DNA of 64,000 bases from Chamaea fasciata (lineage: Eukaryota > Chordata > Aves > Passeriformes > Sylviidae): positions 372,001 to 436,000 of the forward strand of contig JARCOQ010000066.1 in assembly GCA_029207755.1 (NCBI GenBank). The letters run 5' to 3'. Shown here one piece after another: positions 1 to 9,714 of this stretch; position 1 is the stretch's first letter, and each line of letters begins with the position of its first letter. The notes below the pieces were generated by a model, which was not told the DNA's origin, made no database searches, and saw only the letters and a list, made by a program, of their open reading frames with translations. A program made the translations under genes and the position numbers.

Positions 1-536
1 GCCACCACTGCTGTCTCCTGGGAAACAGATGCAGAACCCAGCAATAGGATTACCCCTATTAGCAGTACCACAGACACAGGCTGCCATTGCTACCAGTGAT
101 AAAAATTCAACCAAAATCCCATCCATTTCATTCTGCTGCCAACCCTCTCTGATTTAGCTAAGAGAATCATCTGCGTTTCCTCCCAAGATCTGATCTACTT
201 CATAAACCATTTCTTTCCAATTTCAATCCAAACGACATGCATATCAATATTTTACAATTTCCCTAAATAATAGCCACATTTACCTGAAAACCATTTACTA
301 CATCTCTACCATAAGTGTTGTTTCTCACAGCTGAAAGTTAATTACAAATACAGGCTCCAATTTAGCCCAACATTTCCAGCCTCTCCAAAGTGCAGTTCCA
401 TTTGTACACTGGATTTCCATCTTATCTCAATACATAGGATGTAAAAGAAAGTACATCACGCATTCCCTTGAATTTTATCCACAAATTTGGGGAAGACAAC
501 AACACCAAAATAAAGCAAATCCAGACTCCTACCTTG
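1..536. other. AT-rich non-coding part of the unit
   Basis: This opening stretch of the unit is AT-rich with frequent stop codons in all frames. I see no gene, RNA or mobile element in it. It holds a plus-strand AATAAA near 510 (AAAATAAAGC). Its right edge contains a minus-strand GGTAGG donor-like site at 527-533, intact in units 1, 2, 6, 7, 17, 18, 19 and 20. Most other units read TAACTTG here. The same description holds at the same place in every other unit. Confidence 0.7.
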
Positions 537-548
537 TCACTGTTGTAG

Positions 549-570
549 ATGTGCTCTCAGTAGAGCACAT
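549..570. repeat. Perfect short inverted repeat (hairpin), 9-bp arms
   Basis: ATGTGCTCT, then CAGT, then AGAGCACAT: two perfectly complementary 9-base arms around a 4-base loop. It recurs at the same place in every unit (for example 3770-3791 and 7011-7032). It is broken in unit 9 (26504-26525, one mismatch in the inner arm) and in unit 10 (29780-29801, one mismatch in the outer arm). No U run follows it, so it is not a terminator. It could be a protein-binding palindrome or a fold in a transcript of either strand, but no function is shown. Confidence 0.8.
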
Positions 571-586
571 TTCCGCCATTTCTGCA

Positions 587-775
587 CTATTTCCTCCCTC
601 TGCTTGATACTCTTCCTCTTCTTTTCAAAATCCTTTCACACTGAATGGACCATTCAAGTGGGATTTCACCCGTATTAGTACCAAATGCCCCTCTGCTACA
701 ACTAAATTCTACTTTTCCTATGAATTTATCATCATTCAGGTTTTGTCCGCAAAGAGTCACACCGAATAGTCTCAA
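587..775 (-). other. Conserved short minus-strand open segment
   Basis: A minus-strand frame of about 60 codons ending in TAG at 587-589, with a basic C-terminal end (KRRGR, then SRGRK). It has no ATG; the upstream limit is TTG in units 1 and 2 and a stop (TGACTA or TGACTC) in the others. The body stays open in every unit I read, with substitutions such as G to D and E to D. The adjacent stretch 537-632 is open in another frame and would encode a charged, helix-like 31-residue segment (DFEKKRKS and on) ending in TGA. The DNA is purine-rich on this strand, so open frames are expected by chance. I recognise no family. Confidence 0.3.
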
Positions 776-1047
776 TAAATTTTGAAGCTTTGGTCAGAAA
801 GTGCCTTGTAACCCAAGAATGCCCCTGCTCACAAAAAGTGCACTGAGTAATAATACACTGGTCTGTGTCAGCACAGCTCACTAAATGGCCCAGTTATTCT
901 GCCTAACGGTGTCATCTCCCCCATTTACCAAACCATTCATTTTTATCACCCAGAGTACCTGTCATTTAAGTGTTATCATTATTTCTGGTTCAACAATGAA
1001 CATACATAGAGATGCTCTGCCAGCCTGGGCAGACCATCCTGTTTCCC

Positions 1048-1061
1048 CACACACACACACA
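1048..1061. repeat. CA dinucleotide tract, variable between units
   Basis: Short CA run after a C run (CCCCACACAC). The balance between C run and CA run differs between units. CA is longest in units 7, 8, 12, 16, 18 and 20. The C run grows in units 3, 4 and 5, and reaches 11 C with almost no CA left in unit 6 (17243-17253). This is a normal slippage-prone microsatellite and is useful for telling units apart. Confidence 0.9.
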
Positions 1062-1329
1062 ACTTCTCTGAGCTCTCTATTTAAGCTCTAGGAACACTTG
1101 GAGAATAGTTTTTTAATCTTCAATTATTGCAATTTACCCCCGTATCCACAGCACTATTAAAATGCTTTCTCTTAGCAACATGAAATACTGCTCCTATTTC
1201 TGCAATTCATCAGCTGATAAAGGGCAGTGCTACAGAGAGTTTCTGAACCAAACACCACTGACATGGCATCAGGACCAATTTAAAAGCATTTGATTTTCTA
1301 GTTGCAATTATGCTTGAACCAGATTATTC

Positions 1330-1346
1330 AAAAAAAGAACACAAAA
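1330..1346. repeat. A-rich tract, short form (7 A)
   Basis: Seven A followed by GAACACAAAACC. The same short form is in unit 2 (4551) and unit 7 (20786). At the same place other units carry AAAAC pentamers (units 3, 4, 5) or long pure A runs of 11 to 31 bases (units 8 to 20). Because the short form appears in three units of differing backgrounds, it may be the older state, but the direction of change is inference. Confidence 0.9.
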
Positions 1347-1559
1347 CCCTCTGGAGCCACATGACAAGCAGTCTGTAAGATGTGAACCTCAGATCAAATC
1401 ATCCATTCCATTCTTAAGATTGATTAATAGTTTCAATTCCTATTTAAAATATCTCCTTCTTTAGTTATTCTTTTAGGTTTAGGGAATGTTTTCCTCAAAC
1501 AAAATCTTGCACTTGTAATACACCACTCTTAAAAGAGATTTTAACTCTTATGTACCTTC

Positions 1560-1686
1560 CTATCTCAATTTCATAGAGGGATTATAACAGGTTTCTTCCA
1601 GAGGGACAGCACAGGCCCCAAGATCCCAAACCCAGGGAAACAGAGAGAGTGAACTCTCCCAACACTCCAGCTGTGGTTGGGAAAAG
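1560..1686 (-). other. Candidate exon 4 with stop codon
   Basis: The acceptor reads TCCTTTGTGTCATTGTTATAG. Entering with two bases carried from exon 3, the frame runs 41 codons to TAG at 1560-1562. Most units read CWECS where unit 1 has CWESS. Units 9 and 12 change Gly to Trp and unit 14 changes Ala to Thr; none introduces a stop. The same DNA is also open in another frame for 80 codons from a GTG, which shows how easily open frames arise here. Confidence 0.25.
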
Positions 1687-2893
1687 CTATAACAATGACA
1701 CAAAGGACACATCTCACGTCCCAGAGCACCAGCCCTGGAATGGCAACATCACCCAGACAGGCGTCTCTGAAAGGATCCAAAAAGGTGCAGTCTACAACAG
1801 GGTTATCCCACACAGGCAGTTGGAGCTACATTAGCAAAAACATTTCCAGAAAATCTCCATTTTCTTCTCTGTCCCTCATTCCCGTTCTGAAAATTCCCTT
1901 TTTCCAGCTAAAATTCATTTGAAAACATCATCTACATGCACACGGCGAGCACAGGACTTTGCAGCAAGCCCAGCACCCTTGCTGGCACTCTGGAAATGCC
2001 AGCACAGTGTGCCGGGACAGTGGCGGCAGCCTCGGGGACACGCAGCGGGAAGGTGGGGCAATGCTGACACCCCATGGCTGCTCCTGCACCACCGACGGCA
2101 GCGGCACAGCCAGCACCCCAAAGGCTGCCTGCAAATTGCCTCACGTCTCACACACCTCCCAATGAGCCCCCGGTGCTCCGACAAAACCACCTCAGCGTCC
2201 TCCTGCTCAAGCTCCAACTTCCCTGCTGCTTTGCACGCATCCAAAACACGGCGCAGCAATCGCCGGCCCTTCTGTCCAGAACACAATTAAAACTCAGATT
2301 CAGCCCACAAGGACAACTTGCAGAGCCCTGTCACCAGCAAGTCTGGCCTGATCTCACCGTGCATTTACAGACATGGCATTTCTCCTGGGGGTTAAGGAAC
2401 AGAACCTGATCATTGCACGCAATCACAGACATAAGGCAAAATAAATCTGTAAGTCTCTTCAACATTTGTTGCTTAAAGCTCTTTAAACCAGCCTATTCTG
2501 TGGCTCAGAAATTAAGTGGAAAATGACAAATGCGATCACTTGCAGTGCATCTGAGCCCTGAATGACCTCATGACACAAGTCAAACCTGTCTAGGCCCAAC
2601 ACCATCTTTCGAGAACATTTCATTCAAGCTGAAAGAACACTCATTTACACCTACAAGAACCCTAAAGAAACCATTTCAGGAAAAAAGCTGTCATTAGTAC
2701 CAGAACATGTCTCAAATACCTGCTATGTCATTTAGAAACTGCATTGCACCATGACAGCAACTTATTTCTAGAACACTCTTTTGGACAGATACAATGCTAT
2801 TGCACTAAAAATAACATGGGTCAAACAATGAGGAAAGGAGGATATTCTAACACAGACACAGCTTACCGCATTTGGACAGTATTTCAGCGTCAT
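1560..2893 (-). CDS. Hypothetical four-exon frame of 98 codons, family unknown
   Basis: On the minus strand four segments with good splice consensus join in one frame: 2867-2893 (9 codons, begins ATG), 2358-2384 (9 codons), 2156-2271 (38 codons plus 2 bases) and 1560-1686 (1 base plus 41 codons and TAG). Introns would be 482, 86 and 469 bases. The predicted product is small. It has cysteines at 6, 12, 15 and 17, a basic stretch around 19-26, an acidic region around 40-46, and a C-x2-C at 65-68 in most units (second Cys is Ser in unit 1). If an upstream exon ending in GACAAG near 3754 is joined, the ATG has A at -3. The frame is intact in 18 of 19 complete units. The cysteine spacing recalls zinc-binding segments, but I could not assign a family. 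Two 27-base exons are unusual, so this could be chance. It is a model, not a proven gene. Confidence 0.22.
1940..2290. promoter_or_regulatory. CpG-rich, GC-rich patch of the unit
   Basis: This patch has many CpG dinucleotides (GTGGCGGCAGCC, CACCGACGGCAGCGG, CACGGCGCAGCAATCGCC), while the rest of the unit has few. It recurs in each unit at the positions given for the whole array. Such a patch can be a small CpG island or promoter, or can simply be protected from methylation-driven decay. It includes the strong-context minus-strand ATG (GCAGCCATGG) at 2073-2075 and G-rich stretches such as GGGAAGGTGGGGCA, a partial match to a CTCF-type core. No promoter element can be proven from sequence. Some CpGs are lost in single units (TGCATGCATCC in units 9 and 12, CAGTGGG in 17, 18 and 20). 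Confidence 0.45.
2156..2271 (-). other. Candidate exon 3 (116 bases)
   Basis: The acceptor reads TTTTAATTGTGTTCTGGACAG and the donor GAG then GTGTGTGA. It encodes a basic then acidic stretch with no stop. Same place in other units: 5377, 8629, 11881, 15113, 18369, 21612, 24869, 28146, 31416, 34690, 37962, 41214, 44466, 47742, 51013, 54264, 57534 and 60784 (lower coordinate). Variants include Ala to Pro in units 8, 9, 11 and 17. In unit 16 one extra base next to the acceptor shifts the frame. Confidence 0.3.
2358..2384 (-). other. Candidate exon 2 (27 bases, cysteine-rich)
   Basis: The acceptor reads CTGTTCCTTAACCCCCAG and the donor ACG then GTGAGA. The nine codons give EKCHVCKCT. The Lys codon before the last Cys varies silently (AAA or AAG) between units. 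A longer version, starting after an upstream AG at about 2405, would add VLFLNPQ. Unit 16 changes the last codon to GCG. Confidence 0.3.
2400..2860. other. AT-rich non-coding part, candidate intron 1
   Basis: Frequent stops in all frames and no gene seen. It contains a plus-strand AATAAA near 2441. In the minus-strand model it is intron 1. The short plus-strand frame beginning near 2744 starts at TTG and is read as chance. Confidence 0.6.
2867..2893 (-). other. Candidate exon 1 (27 bases, begins ATG)
   Basis: The acceptor is a strong pyrimidine tract ending TTCCCTTCTTTCTAG and the donor reads GCG then GTAAGC, both on the minus strand. The exon begins exactly with ATGACGCTG. Later units have ATGATGCTG (CpG lost) and many have ACG for the last codon. 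The splice dinucleotides are unchanged in every unit read. Confidence 0.3.
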
Positions 2894-2959
2894 CTAGAAA
2901 GAAGGGAAATCTTGTTTGAAGGCCTGACAGCAAGTTAAAAGTTGAGCATTCTGCTTGGG

Positions 2960-3221
2960 TCACAGGGTGCAAGTAACTCAGCCACCACCACAGGCCTGCT
3001 GGCAGGAGGGCTTCCCTGGCACAGCTGATCCTCCAGAGCCTCCTGAGGCCTCCCCCTGCCCTCAGGCACAAGGCTGCTCTGCTCAGGGCCGTGCCCAGCA
3101 CTGCACACTCACCCCAAACACTCCAGGAGCCCACTGGGGCCACAGCAACCGCCTGGCGCCCCCAACACTCCATGGGCGTCAACCCATTATGAGCACGGCA
3201 GCAGCCTGGCACCCAAACATT
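2960..3221. other. GC-rich but CpG-poor segment
   Basis: Rich in CAG, CTG and CC(A/T)GG words with few CpGs, unlike the patch at 1940-2290. It is open in several frames on both strands, as expected of GC-rich DNA. In units 1 and 4 a minus-strand ATG frame of 166 codons crosses it (2847-3347 and 12572-13072). In the other units the 20-bp duplication breaks that frame. No recognisable product. Confidence 0.5.
2999..3018. repeat. 20-bp element, single copy
   Basis: CTGGCAGGAGGGCTTCCCTG occurs once here and once in unit 4 (12724-12743). All other complete units have it twice. Confidence 0.95.
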
Positions 3222-6200
3222 GCCACCACTGCTGTCTCCTGGGAAACAGATGCAGAACCCAGCAATAGGATTACCCCTATTAGCAGTACCACAGACACAG
3301 GCTGCCATTGCTACCAGTGATAAAAATTCAACCAAAATCCCATCCATTTCATTCTGCTGCCAACCCTCTCTGATTTAGCTAAGAGAATCATCTGCGTTTC
3401 CTCCCAAGATCTGATCTACTTCATAAACCATTTCTTTCCAATTTCAATCCAAACGACATGCATATCAATATTTTACAATTTCCCTAAATAATAGCCACAT
3501 TTACCTGAAAACCATTTACTACATCTCTACCATAAGTGTTGTTTCTCACAGCTGAAAGTTAATTACAAATACAGGCTCCAATTTAGCCCAACATTTCCAG
3601 CCTCTCCAAAGTGCAGTTCCATTTGTACACTGGATTTCCATCTTATCTCAATACATAGGATGTAAAAGAAAGTACATCACGCATTCCCTTGAATTTTATC
3701 CACAAATTTGGGGAAGACAACAACACCAAAATAAAGCAAATCCAGACTCCTACCTTGTCACTGTTGTAGATGTGCTCTCAGTAGAGCACATTTCCGCCAT
3801 TTCTGCACTATTTCCTCCCTCTGCTTGATACTCTTCCTCTTCTTTTCAAAATCCTTTCACACTGAATGGACCATTCAAGTGGGATTTCACCCGTATTAGT
3901 ACCAAATGCCCCTCTGCTACAACTAAATTCTACTTTTCCTATGAATTTATCATCATTCAGGTTTTGTCCGCAAAGAGTCACACCGAATAGTCTCAATAAA
4001 TTTTGAAGCTTTGGTCAGAAAGTGCCTTGTAACCCAAGAATGCCCCTGCTCACAAAAAGTGCACTGAGTAATAATACACCGGTCTGTATTAGCACAGCTC
4101 ACTAAATGGCCCAGTTATTCTGCCTAACGGTGTCATCTCCCCCATTTACCAAACCATTCATTTTTATCACTCAGAGTACCTGTCATTTAAGTGTTATCAT
4201 TATTTCTGGTTCAACAATGAACATACATAGAGATGCTCTGCCAGCCTGGGCAGACCATCCTGTTTCCCCACACACACACACAACTTTTCTGAGCTCTCTA
4301 TTTAAGCTCCAGGAACACTTGGAGAATAGTTTTTTAATCTTCAATTATTGCAATTTACCCCCGTATCCACAGCACTATTAAAATGCTTTCTCTTAGCAAC
4401 ATGAAATACTGCTCCTATTTCTGCAATTCATCAGCTGATAAAGGGCAGTGCTACAGAGAGTTTCTGAACCAAACACCACTGACATGGCATCAGGACCAAT
4501 TTAAAACCATTTTATTATCTAGTAGCAATTATGCTTGAACCAGATTATTCAAAAAAAGAACACAAAACCCTCTGGAGCCACATGACAAGCAGTCTGTAAG
4601 ATGTGAACCTCAGATCAAATCATCCATTCCATTCTTAAGATTGATTAATAGTTTCAATTCCTATTTAAAATATCTCCTTCTTTAGTTATTCTTTTTGGTT
4701 TAGGGAATGTTTTCCTCAAACAAAATCTTGCACTTGTAATACACCACTCTTAAAAGAGATTTTAACTCTTATGTACCTTCCTATCTCAATTTCATAGAGG
4801 GATTATAACAGGTTTCTTCCAGAGGGACAGCACAGGCCCCAAGATCCCAAACCCAGGGAAACAGAGAGAGTGAACTCTCCCAACACTCCAGCTGTGGTTG
4901 GGAAAAGCTATAACAATGACACAAAGGACACATCTCACGTCCCAGAACACCAGCCCTGGAATGGCAACATCACCCAGACAGGCGTCTCTGAAAGGATCCA
5001 AAAAGGTGCAGTCTACAACAGGGTTATCCCACACAGGCAGTTGGAGCTACATTAGCAAAAACATTTCCAGAAAATCTCCATTTTCTTCTCTGTCCCTCAT
5101 TCCCGTTTTGAAAATTCCCTTTTTCCAGCTAAAATTCATTTGAAAACATCATCTACATGCACACGGCGAGCACAGGACTTTGCAGCAAGCCCAGCACCCT
5201 TGCTGGCACTCTGGAAATGCCAGCACAGTGTGCCGGGACAGTGGCGGCGGCCTCGGGGACACGCACCGGGAAGGTGGGGCAATGCTGACACCCCATGGCT
5301 GCTTCTGCACCACCGACGGCAGCGGCACAGCCAGCACCCCAAAGGCTGCCTGCAAATGGCCTCACGTCTCACACACCTCCCACTGAGCCCCCGGTGCTCC
5401 GACAAAACCACCTCAGCGTCCTCCTGCTCAAGCTCCAACTTCCCTGCTGCTTTGCACGCATCCAAAACACGGCGCAGCAATCGCCGGCCCTTCTGTCCAG
5501 AACACAATTAAAACTCAGATTCAGCCCACAAGGACAACTTGCAGAGCCCTGTCACCAGCACATCTGGCCTGATCTCACCGTGCATTTACAGACATGGCAT
5601 TTCTCCTGGGGGTTAAGGAACAGAACCTGATCATTGCACGCAATCACAGACATAAGGCAAAATAAATCTGTAAGTCTCTTCAACATTTGTTGCTTAAAGC
5701 TCTTTAAACCAGCCTATTCTGTGGCTCAGAAATTAAGTGGAAAATGACAAATGCGATCACTTGCAGTGCATCTGAGCCCTGAATGACCTCATGACACAAG
5801 TCAAACCTGTCTAGGCCCAACACCATCTTTCGAGAACATTTCATTCAAGCTGAAAGAACACTCATTTCCACCTACAAGAACCCTAAAGAAACCATTTCAG
5901 GAAAAAAGCTGTCATTAGTACCAGAACATGTCTCAAATACCTGCTATGTCATTTAGAAACTGCATTGCACCATGACAGCAACTTATTTCTAGAACACTCT
6001 TTTGGACAGATACAATGCTATTGCACTAAAAATAACATGGGTCAAACAATGAGGAAAGGAGGATATTCTAACACAGACACAGCTTACCGCATTTGGACAA
6101 TATTTCAGCGTCATCTAGAAAGAAGGGAAATCTTGTTTGAAGGCCTGACAGCAAGTTAAAAGTTGAGCATTCTGGTTGGGTCACAGGGTGCAAGTAACTC

Positions 6201-6462
6201 ACCCACCACCACAGGCCTGCTGGCAGGAGGGCTTCCCTGCTGGCAGGAGGGCTTCCCTGGCACAGCTGATCCTCCAGAGCCTCCTGAGGCCTCCCCCTGC
6301 CCTCAGGCACAAGGCTGCTCTGCCCAGGGCCGTGCCCAGCACTGCACACTGACCCCAAACACTCCAGGAGCCCACTGGGGCCACAGCAACCGCCTGGCGC
6401 CCCCAACACTCCATGGGCGTCAACCCATTATGAGCACAGCAGCAGCCTGGCACCCAAACATT
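3222..6462. repeat. Unit 2
   Basis: Complete unit of 3241 bp. Its first 2.8 kb is close to unit 1, including the 7-A tract at 4551-4557 and the open frame at 3808-3996. The last part differs: the 20-bp element is duplicated at 6220-6259, and the end carries GCTTTCTCTTGG, shared with unit 3. A private change near 4508 gives CATTTTATTATC. The candidate minus-strand spliced frame spans 4781-6114. Confidence 0.97.
6220..6259. repeat. 20-bp element, tandem duplication
   Basis: Two adjacent exact copies of the 20-bp element in unit 2. The same duplication is in units 3 and 5 to 19; unit 7 has one A to G change in the second copy. Because 20 is not a multiple of three, it shifts any frame read through it. 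Confidence 0.95.
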
Positions 6463-9400
6463 CCCACCACTGCTTTCTCTTGGGAAACAGATGCAGAACC
6501 CAGCAATAGCATTACCCCTATTAGCAGTACCACAGACACAGGCTGCCATTGCTACCAGTGATAAAAATTCAACCAAAATCCCATCCATTTCATTCTGCTG
6601 CCAACCCTCTCTGATTTAGCTAAGAGAATCATCTGCATTTCCTCCCAAGATCTGATCTACTTCATAAACCATTTCTTTCCAATTTCAATCCAAACGACAT
6701 GCATATCAATATTTTACAATTTCCCTAAATAATAGCCACATTTACCTGAAAACCATTTACTGCATCTCTACCACAAGTGTTGTTTCTCACAGCTGAAAGT
6801 TAATTACAAATACAGGCTCCAATTTAGCCCAACATTTCCAGCCTCTCCAAAGTGCAGTTCCATTTGTACACTGGATTTCCATCTTATCTCAATACATAGG
6901 ATGTAAAAGAAAGTACATCATGCATTCCCTTGAATTTTGTCCACAAATTTGGGGAAGACAACACCACCAAAATAAAGCGAACCCAGACTCCTAACTTGTC
7001 ACTGTTGTAGATGTGCTCTCAGTAGAGCACATTTCCGCCATTTCTGCACTATTTCCTCTCTCTGCTTGATACTCTTCCTCTTCTTTTCAAAATCCTTTCA
7101 CACAGAATGGACCATTCAAGTGGGATGTCACCAGTATTAGTATCAAATGCCCCTCTGCTGCAACTAAATTCTACTTTTCCTATGAATTTATCATCATTCA
7201 GGTTTTGTCCGCAAAGAGTCACACCGAATAGTCACAATAAATTTTGAAGCTTTGGTCAGAAAGAGCCTTGTAACCCAAGAATGCCCCTGCTCACAAAAAG
7301 TGCACTGAGTAATAATACACTGGTCTGTGTTAGCACAGCTCACTAAATGGCCCAGTTATTCTGCCTAACGGTGTCATCTCCCCCATTTACCAAACCATTC
7401 ATTTTTATCACCCAGAGTACCTGTCATTTAAGTGTTACCATTATTTCTGGTTCAACAATGAACATACATAGAGATGCTCTGCCAGCCTGGGCAGAACATC
7501 CTGTTCCCCCCCACACACACACAACTTCTCTGAGCTCTCTATTTAAGCTCTAGGAACACTTGGTGAATAGTTTTTTAATCTTCAATTACTGCAATTTACC
7601 CCCGTATCCACAGCACTATTAAAATGCTTTTTCTTAGCAAGATGAAATACTGCTACTATTTCTGCAATTCATCAGCTGATAAAGGGCAGTGCTACAGAGA
7701 GCTTCTAAACCAAACACCACTGACATGGCATCAGGACCAATTGAAAAGCATTTGATTTTCTAGTTGCAATTATGCTTGAACCAGATTATTCAAAAAAAAC
7801 AAAACAAAACAAAACAAAACCCTCTGGAGCCACATGACAAGCAGTCTGTAAGATGTGAACCTCAGATCAAATCATCCATTCCGTTCTTAAGATTGATTAA
7901 TAGTTTCAATTCCTTTTTAAAATATCTCCTTCTTTAGTTATTCTTTTTGGTTTAGGGAATGTTTTCCTCAAACAAAATCTTGCACTTGTAATACACCACT
8001 CTTAAAAGAGATTTTAACTCTTATGTACCTTCCTATCTCAATTTCATAGAGGGATTATAACAGGTTTCTTCCAGAGGGACAGCACAGGCCCCAAGATCCC
8101 AAACCCAGGGAAACGGAGAGAGTGAACACTCCCAACACTCCAGCTGTGGTTGGGAAAAGCTATAACAATGACACAAAGGACACATCTCACGTCCCAGAGC
8201 ACCAGCCCTGGAATGGCAACATCACCCAGACAGGCGTCTCTGAAAGGATCCAAAAAGGTGCAGTCTACAACAGGGTTATCCCACACAGGCAGTTGGAGCT
8301 ACATTAGCAAAAACATTTCCAGAAAATCTCCATTTTCTTCTCTGTCCCTCATTCCCGTTTTGAAAATTCCCTTTTTCCAGCTAAAATTCATTTGAAAACA
8401 TCATCTACATGCACACGGCGAGCACAGGACTTTGCAGCAAGCCCAGCACCCTTGCTGGCACTCTGGAAATGCCAGCACAGTGTGCCGGGACAGTGGCGGC
8501 GGCCTCGGGGACACGCAGCGGGAAGGTGGGGCAATGCTGACACCCAATGGCTGCTTCTGCACCACCGACGGCAGCGGCACAGCCAGCACCCCAAAGGCTG
8601 CCTGCAAATGGCCTCACGTCTCACACACCTCCCACTGAGCCCCCGGTGCTCCGACAAAACCACCTCAGCGTCCTCCTGCTCAAGCTCCAACTTCCCTGCT
8701 GCTTTGCACGCATCCAAAACACGGCGCAGCAATCGCCGGCCCTTCTGTCCAGAACACAATTAAAACTCAGATTCAGCCCACAAGGACAACTTGCAGAGCC
8801 CTGTCCACAGCAAGTCTGGCCTGATCTCACCGTGCATTTACAGACATGGCATTTCTCCTGGGGGTTAAGGAACAGAACCTGATCATTGCACGCAATCACA
8901 GACATAAGGCAAAATAAATCTGTAAGTCTCTTCAACATTTGTTGCTTAAAGCTCTTTAAACCAGCCTATTCTGTGGCTCAGAAATTAAGTGGAAAATGAC
9001 AAATGCGATCACTTGCAGTGCATCTGAGCCCTGAATGACCTCATGACACAAGTCAAACCTGTCTAGGCCCAACACCATCTTTCGAGAACATTTCATTCAA
9101 GCTGAAAGAACACTCATTTCCACCTACAAGAACCCTAAAGAAACCATTTCAGGAAAAAAGCTGTCATTAGTACCAGAACATGTCTCAAATACCTGCTATG
9201 TCATTTAGAAACTGCATTGCACCATGACAGCAACTTATTTCTAGAACACTCTTTTGGACAGATACAATGCTATTGCACTAAAAATAACATGGGTCAAACA
9301 ATGAGGAAAGGAGGATATTCTAACACAGACACAGCTTACCGCATTTGGACAATATTTCAGCGTCATCTAGAAAGAAGGGAAATCTTGTTTGAAGGCCTGA

Positions 9401-9714
9401 CAGCAAGTTAAAAGTTGAGCATTCTGGTTGGGTCACAGGGTGCAAGTAACTCACCCACCACCACAGGCCTGCTGGCAGGAGGGCTTCCCTGCTGGCAGGA
9501 GGGCTTCCCTGGCACAGCTGATCCTCCAGAGCCTCCTGAGGCCTCCCCCTGCCCTCAGGCACAAGGCTGCTCTGCCCAGGGCCGTGCCCAGCACTGCACA
9601 CTGACCCCAAACACTCCAGGAGCCCACTGGGGCCACAGCAACCGCCTGGCGCCCCCAACACTCCATGGGCGTCAACCCATTATGAGCACAGCAGCAGCCT
9701 GGCACCCAAACATT
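6463..9714. repeat. Unit 3
   Basis: Complete unit of 3252 bp, nearly the same as unit 4 over most of its length at an offset of exactly 3252 bp. The A-rich tract at 7792-7820 is an AAAAC pentamer repeat, shared only with units 4 and 5. The CA tract is preceded by a longer C run (CCCCCC) near 7507. The candidate minus-strand spliced frame spans 8033-9366. Confidence 0.97.
7792..7820. repeat. AAAAC pentamer form of the A-rich tract
   Basis: Eight A, C, then repeated AAAAC. Shared with unit 4 (11044-11071) and unit 5 (14276-14304, one C fewer at the end). It marks units 3 to 5 as a related block at this site. Confidence 0.9.

Larger units (their letters stand above)
776..1559. other. AT-rich part of the unit with CA and A microsatellites
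   Basis: No supported gene. It contains a 68-codon plus-strand frame from an ATG at 885 with a T at -3 (poor context), which I judge to be chance. It also holds a TATA-like CTATTTAAG at 1077-1085, an AATAAA at 775-780, a CA tract at 1048-1061, an A tract at 1330-1336 and a minus-strand ATTAAA near 1114. The two microsatellites account for much of the unit length variation in the array. Confidence 0.7.
1..3221. repeat. Unit 1
   Basis: Complete unit of 3221 bp, the shortest, used here as the reference for sub-features. The A tract is only 7 A followed by GAACAC, as in units 2 and 7. The 20-bp element at 2999-3018 is single. The minus-strand open frame at 587-775 is longest in units 1 and 2 because the base before it reads TTGAGA and not TTGTGA. 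The candidate four-exon minus-strand frame spans 1560-2893. The tail of this unit (single 20-mer, CTCAGGGCC variant) matches the tail of unit 4, not that of unit 2. Confidence 0.97.

Noticed and set aside
1077..1085. TATA-like CTATTTAAG as a plus-strand promoter
   Set aside because: AT-rich surroundings make such a match likely by chance, and no supported downstream gene exists on that strand.
1330..1346. A-rich tract as the poly-A tail of a retroposed element
   Set aside because: No target-site duplication, no recognisable SINE or LINE body upstream, and the short form is only seven A. A slippage-prone microsatellite explains it better.
1919..2290. 123-codon open frames on both strands over the GC-rich patch, repeated in all units
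   Set aside because: The plus frame starts at TTG, not ATG, and both strands are open at once because stops are rare in GC-rich DNA. Recurrence reflects unit duplication, not selection.
1560..2384. Relation of the cysteine-containing candidate exons to PHF7/G2E3-type zinc-finger proteins
   Set aside because: A local C-x2-C-x-C and a later C-x2-C look superficially similar, but the intervening cysteines and histidines of that domain are missing.
2074..2409. 111-codon plus-strand ATG frame repeated in nearly every unit
   Set aside because: Poor start context upstream (C at -3), low-complexity Pro/Ala start, no recognisable domain, and overlap with better minus-strand splice signals. Kept only as a possible chance frame.
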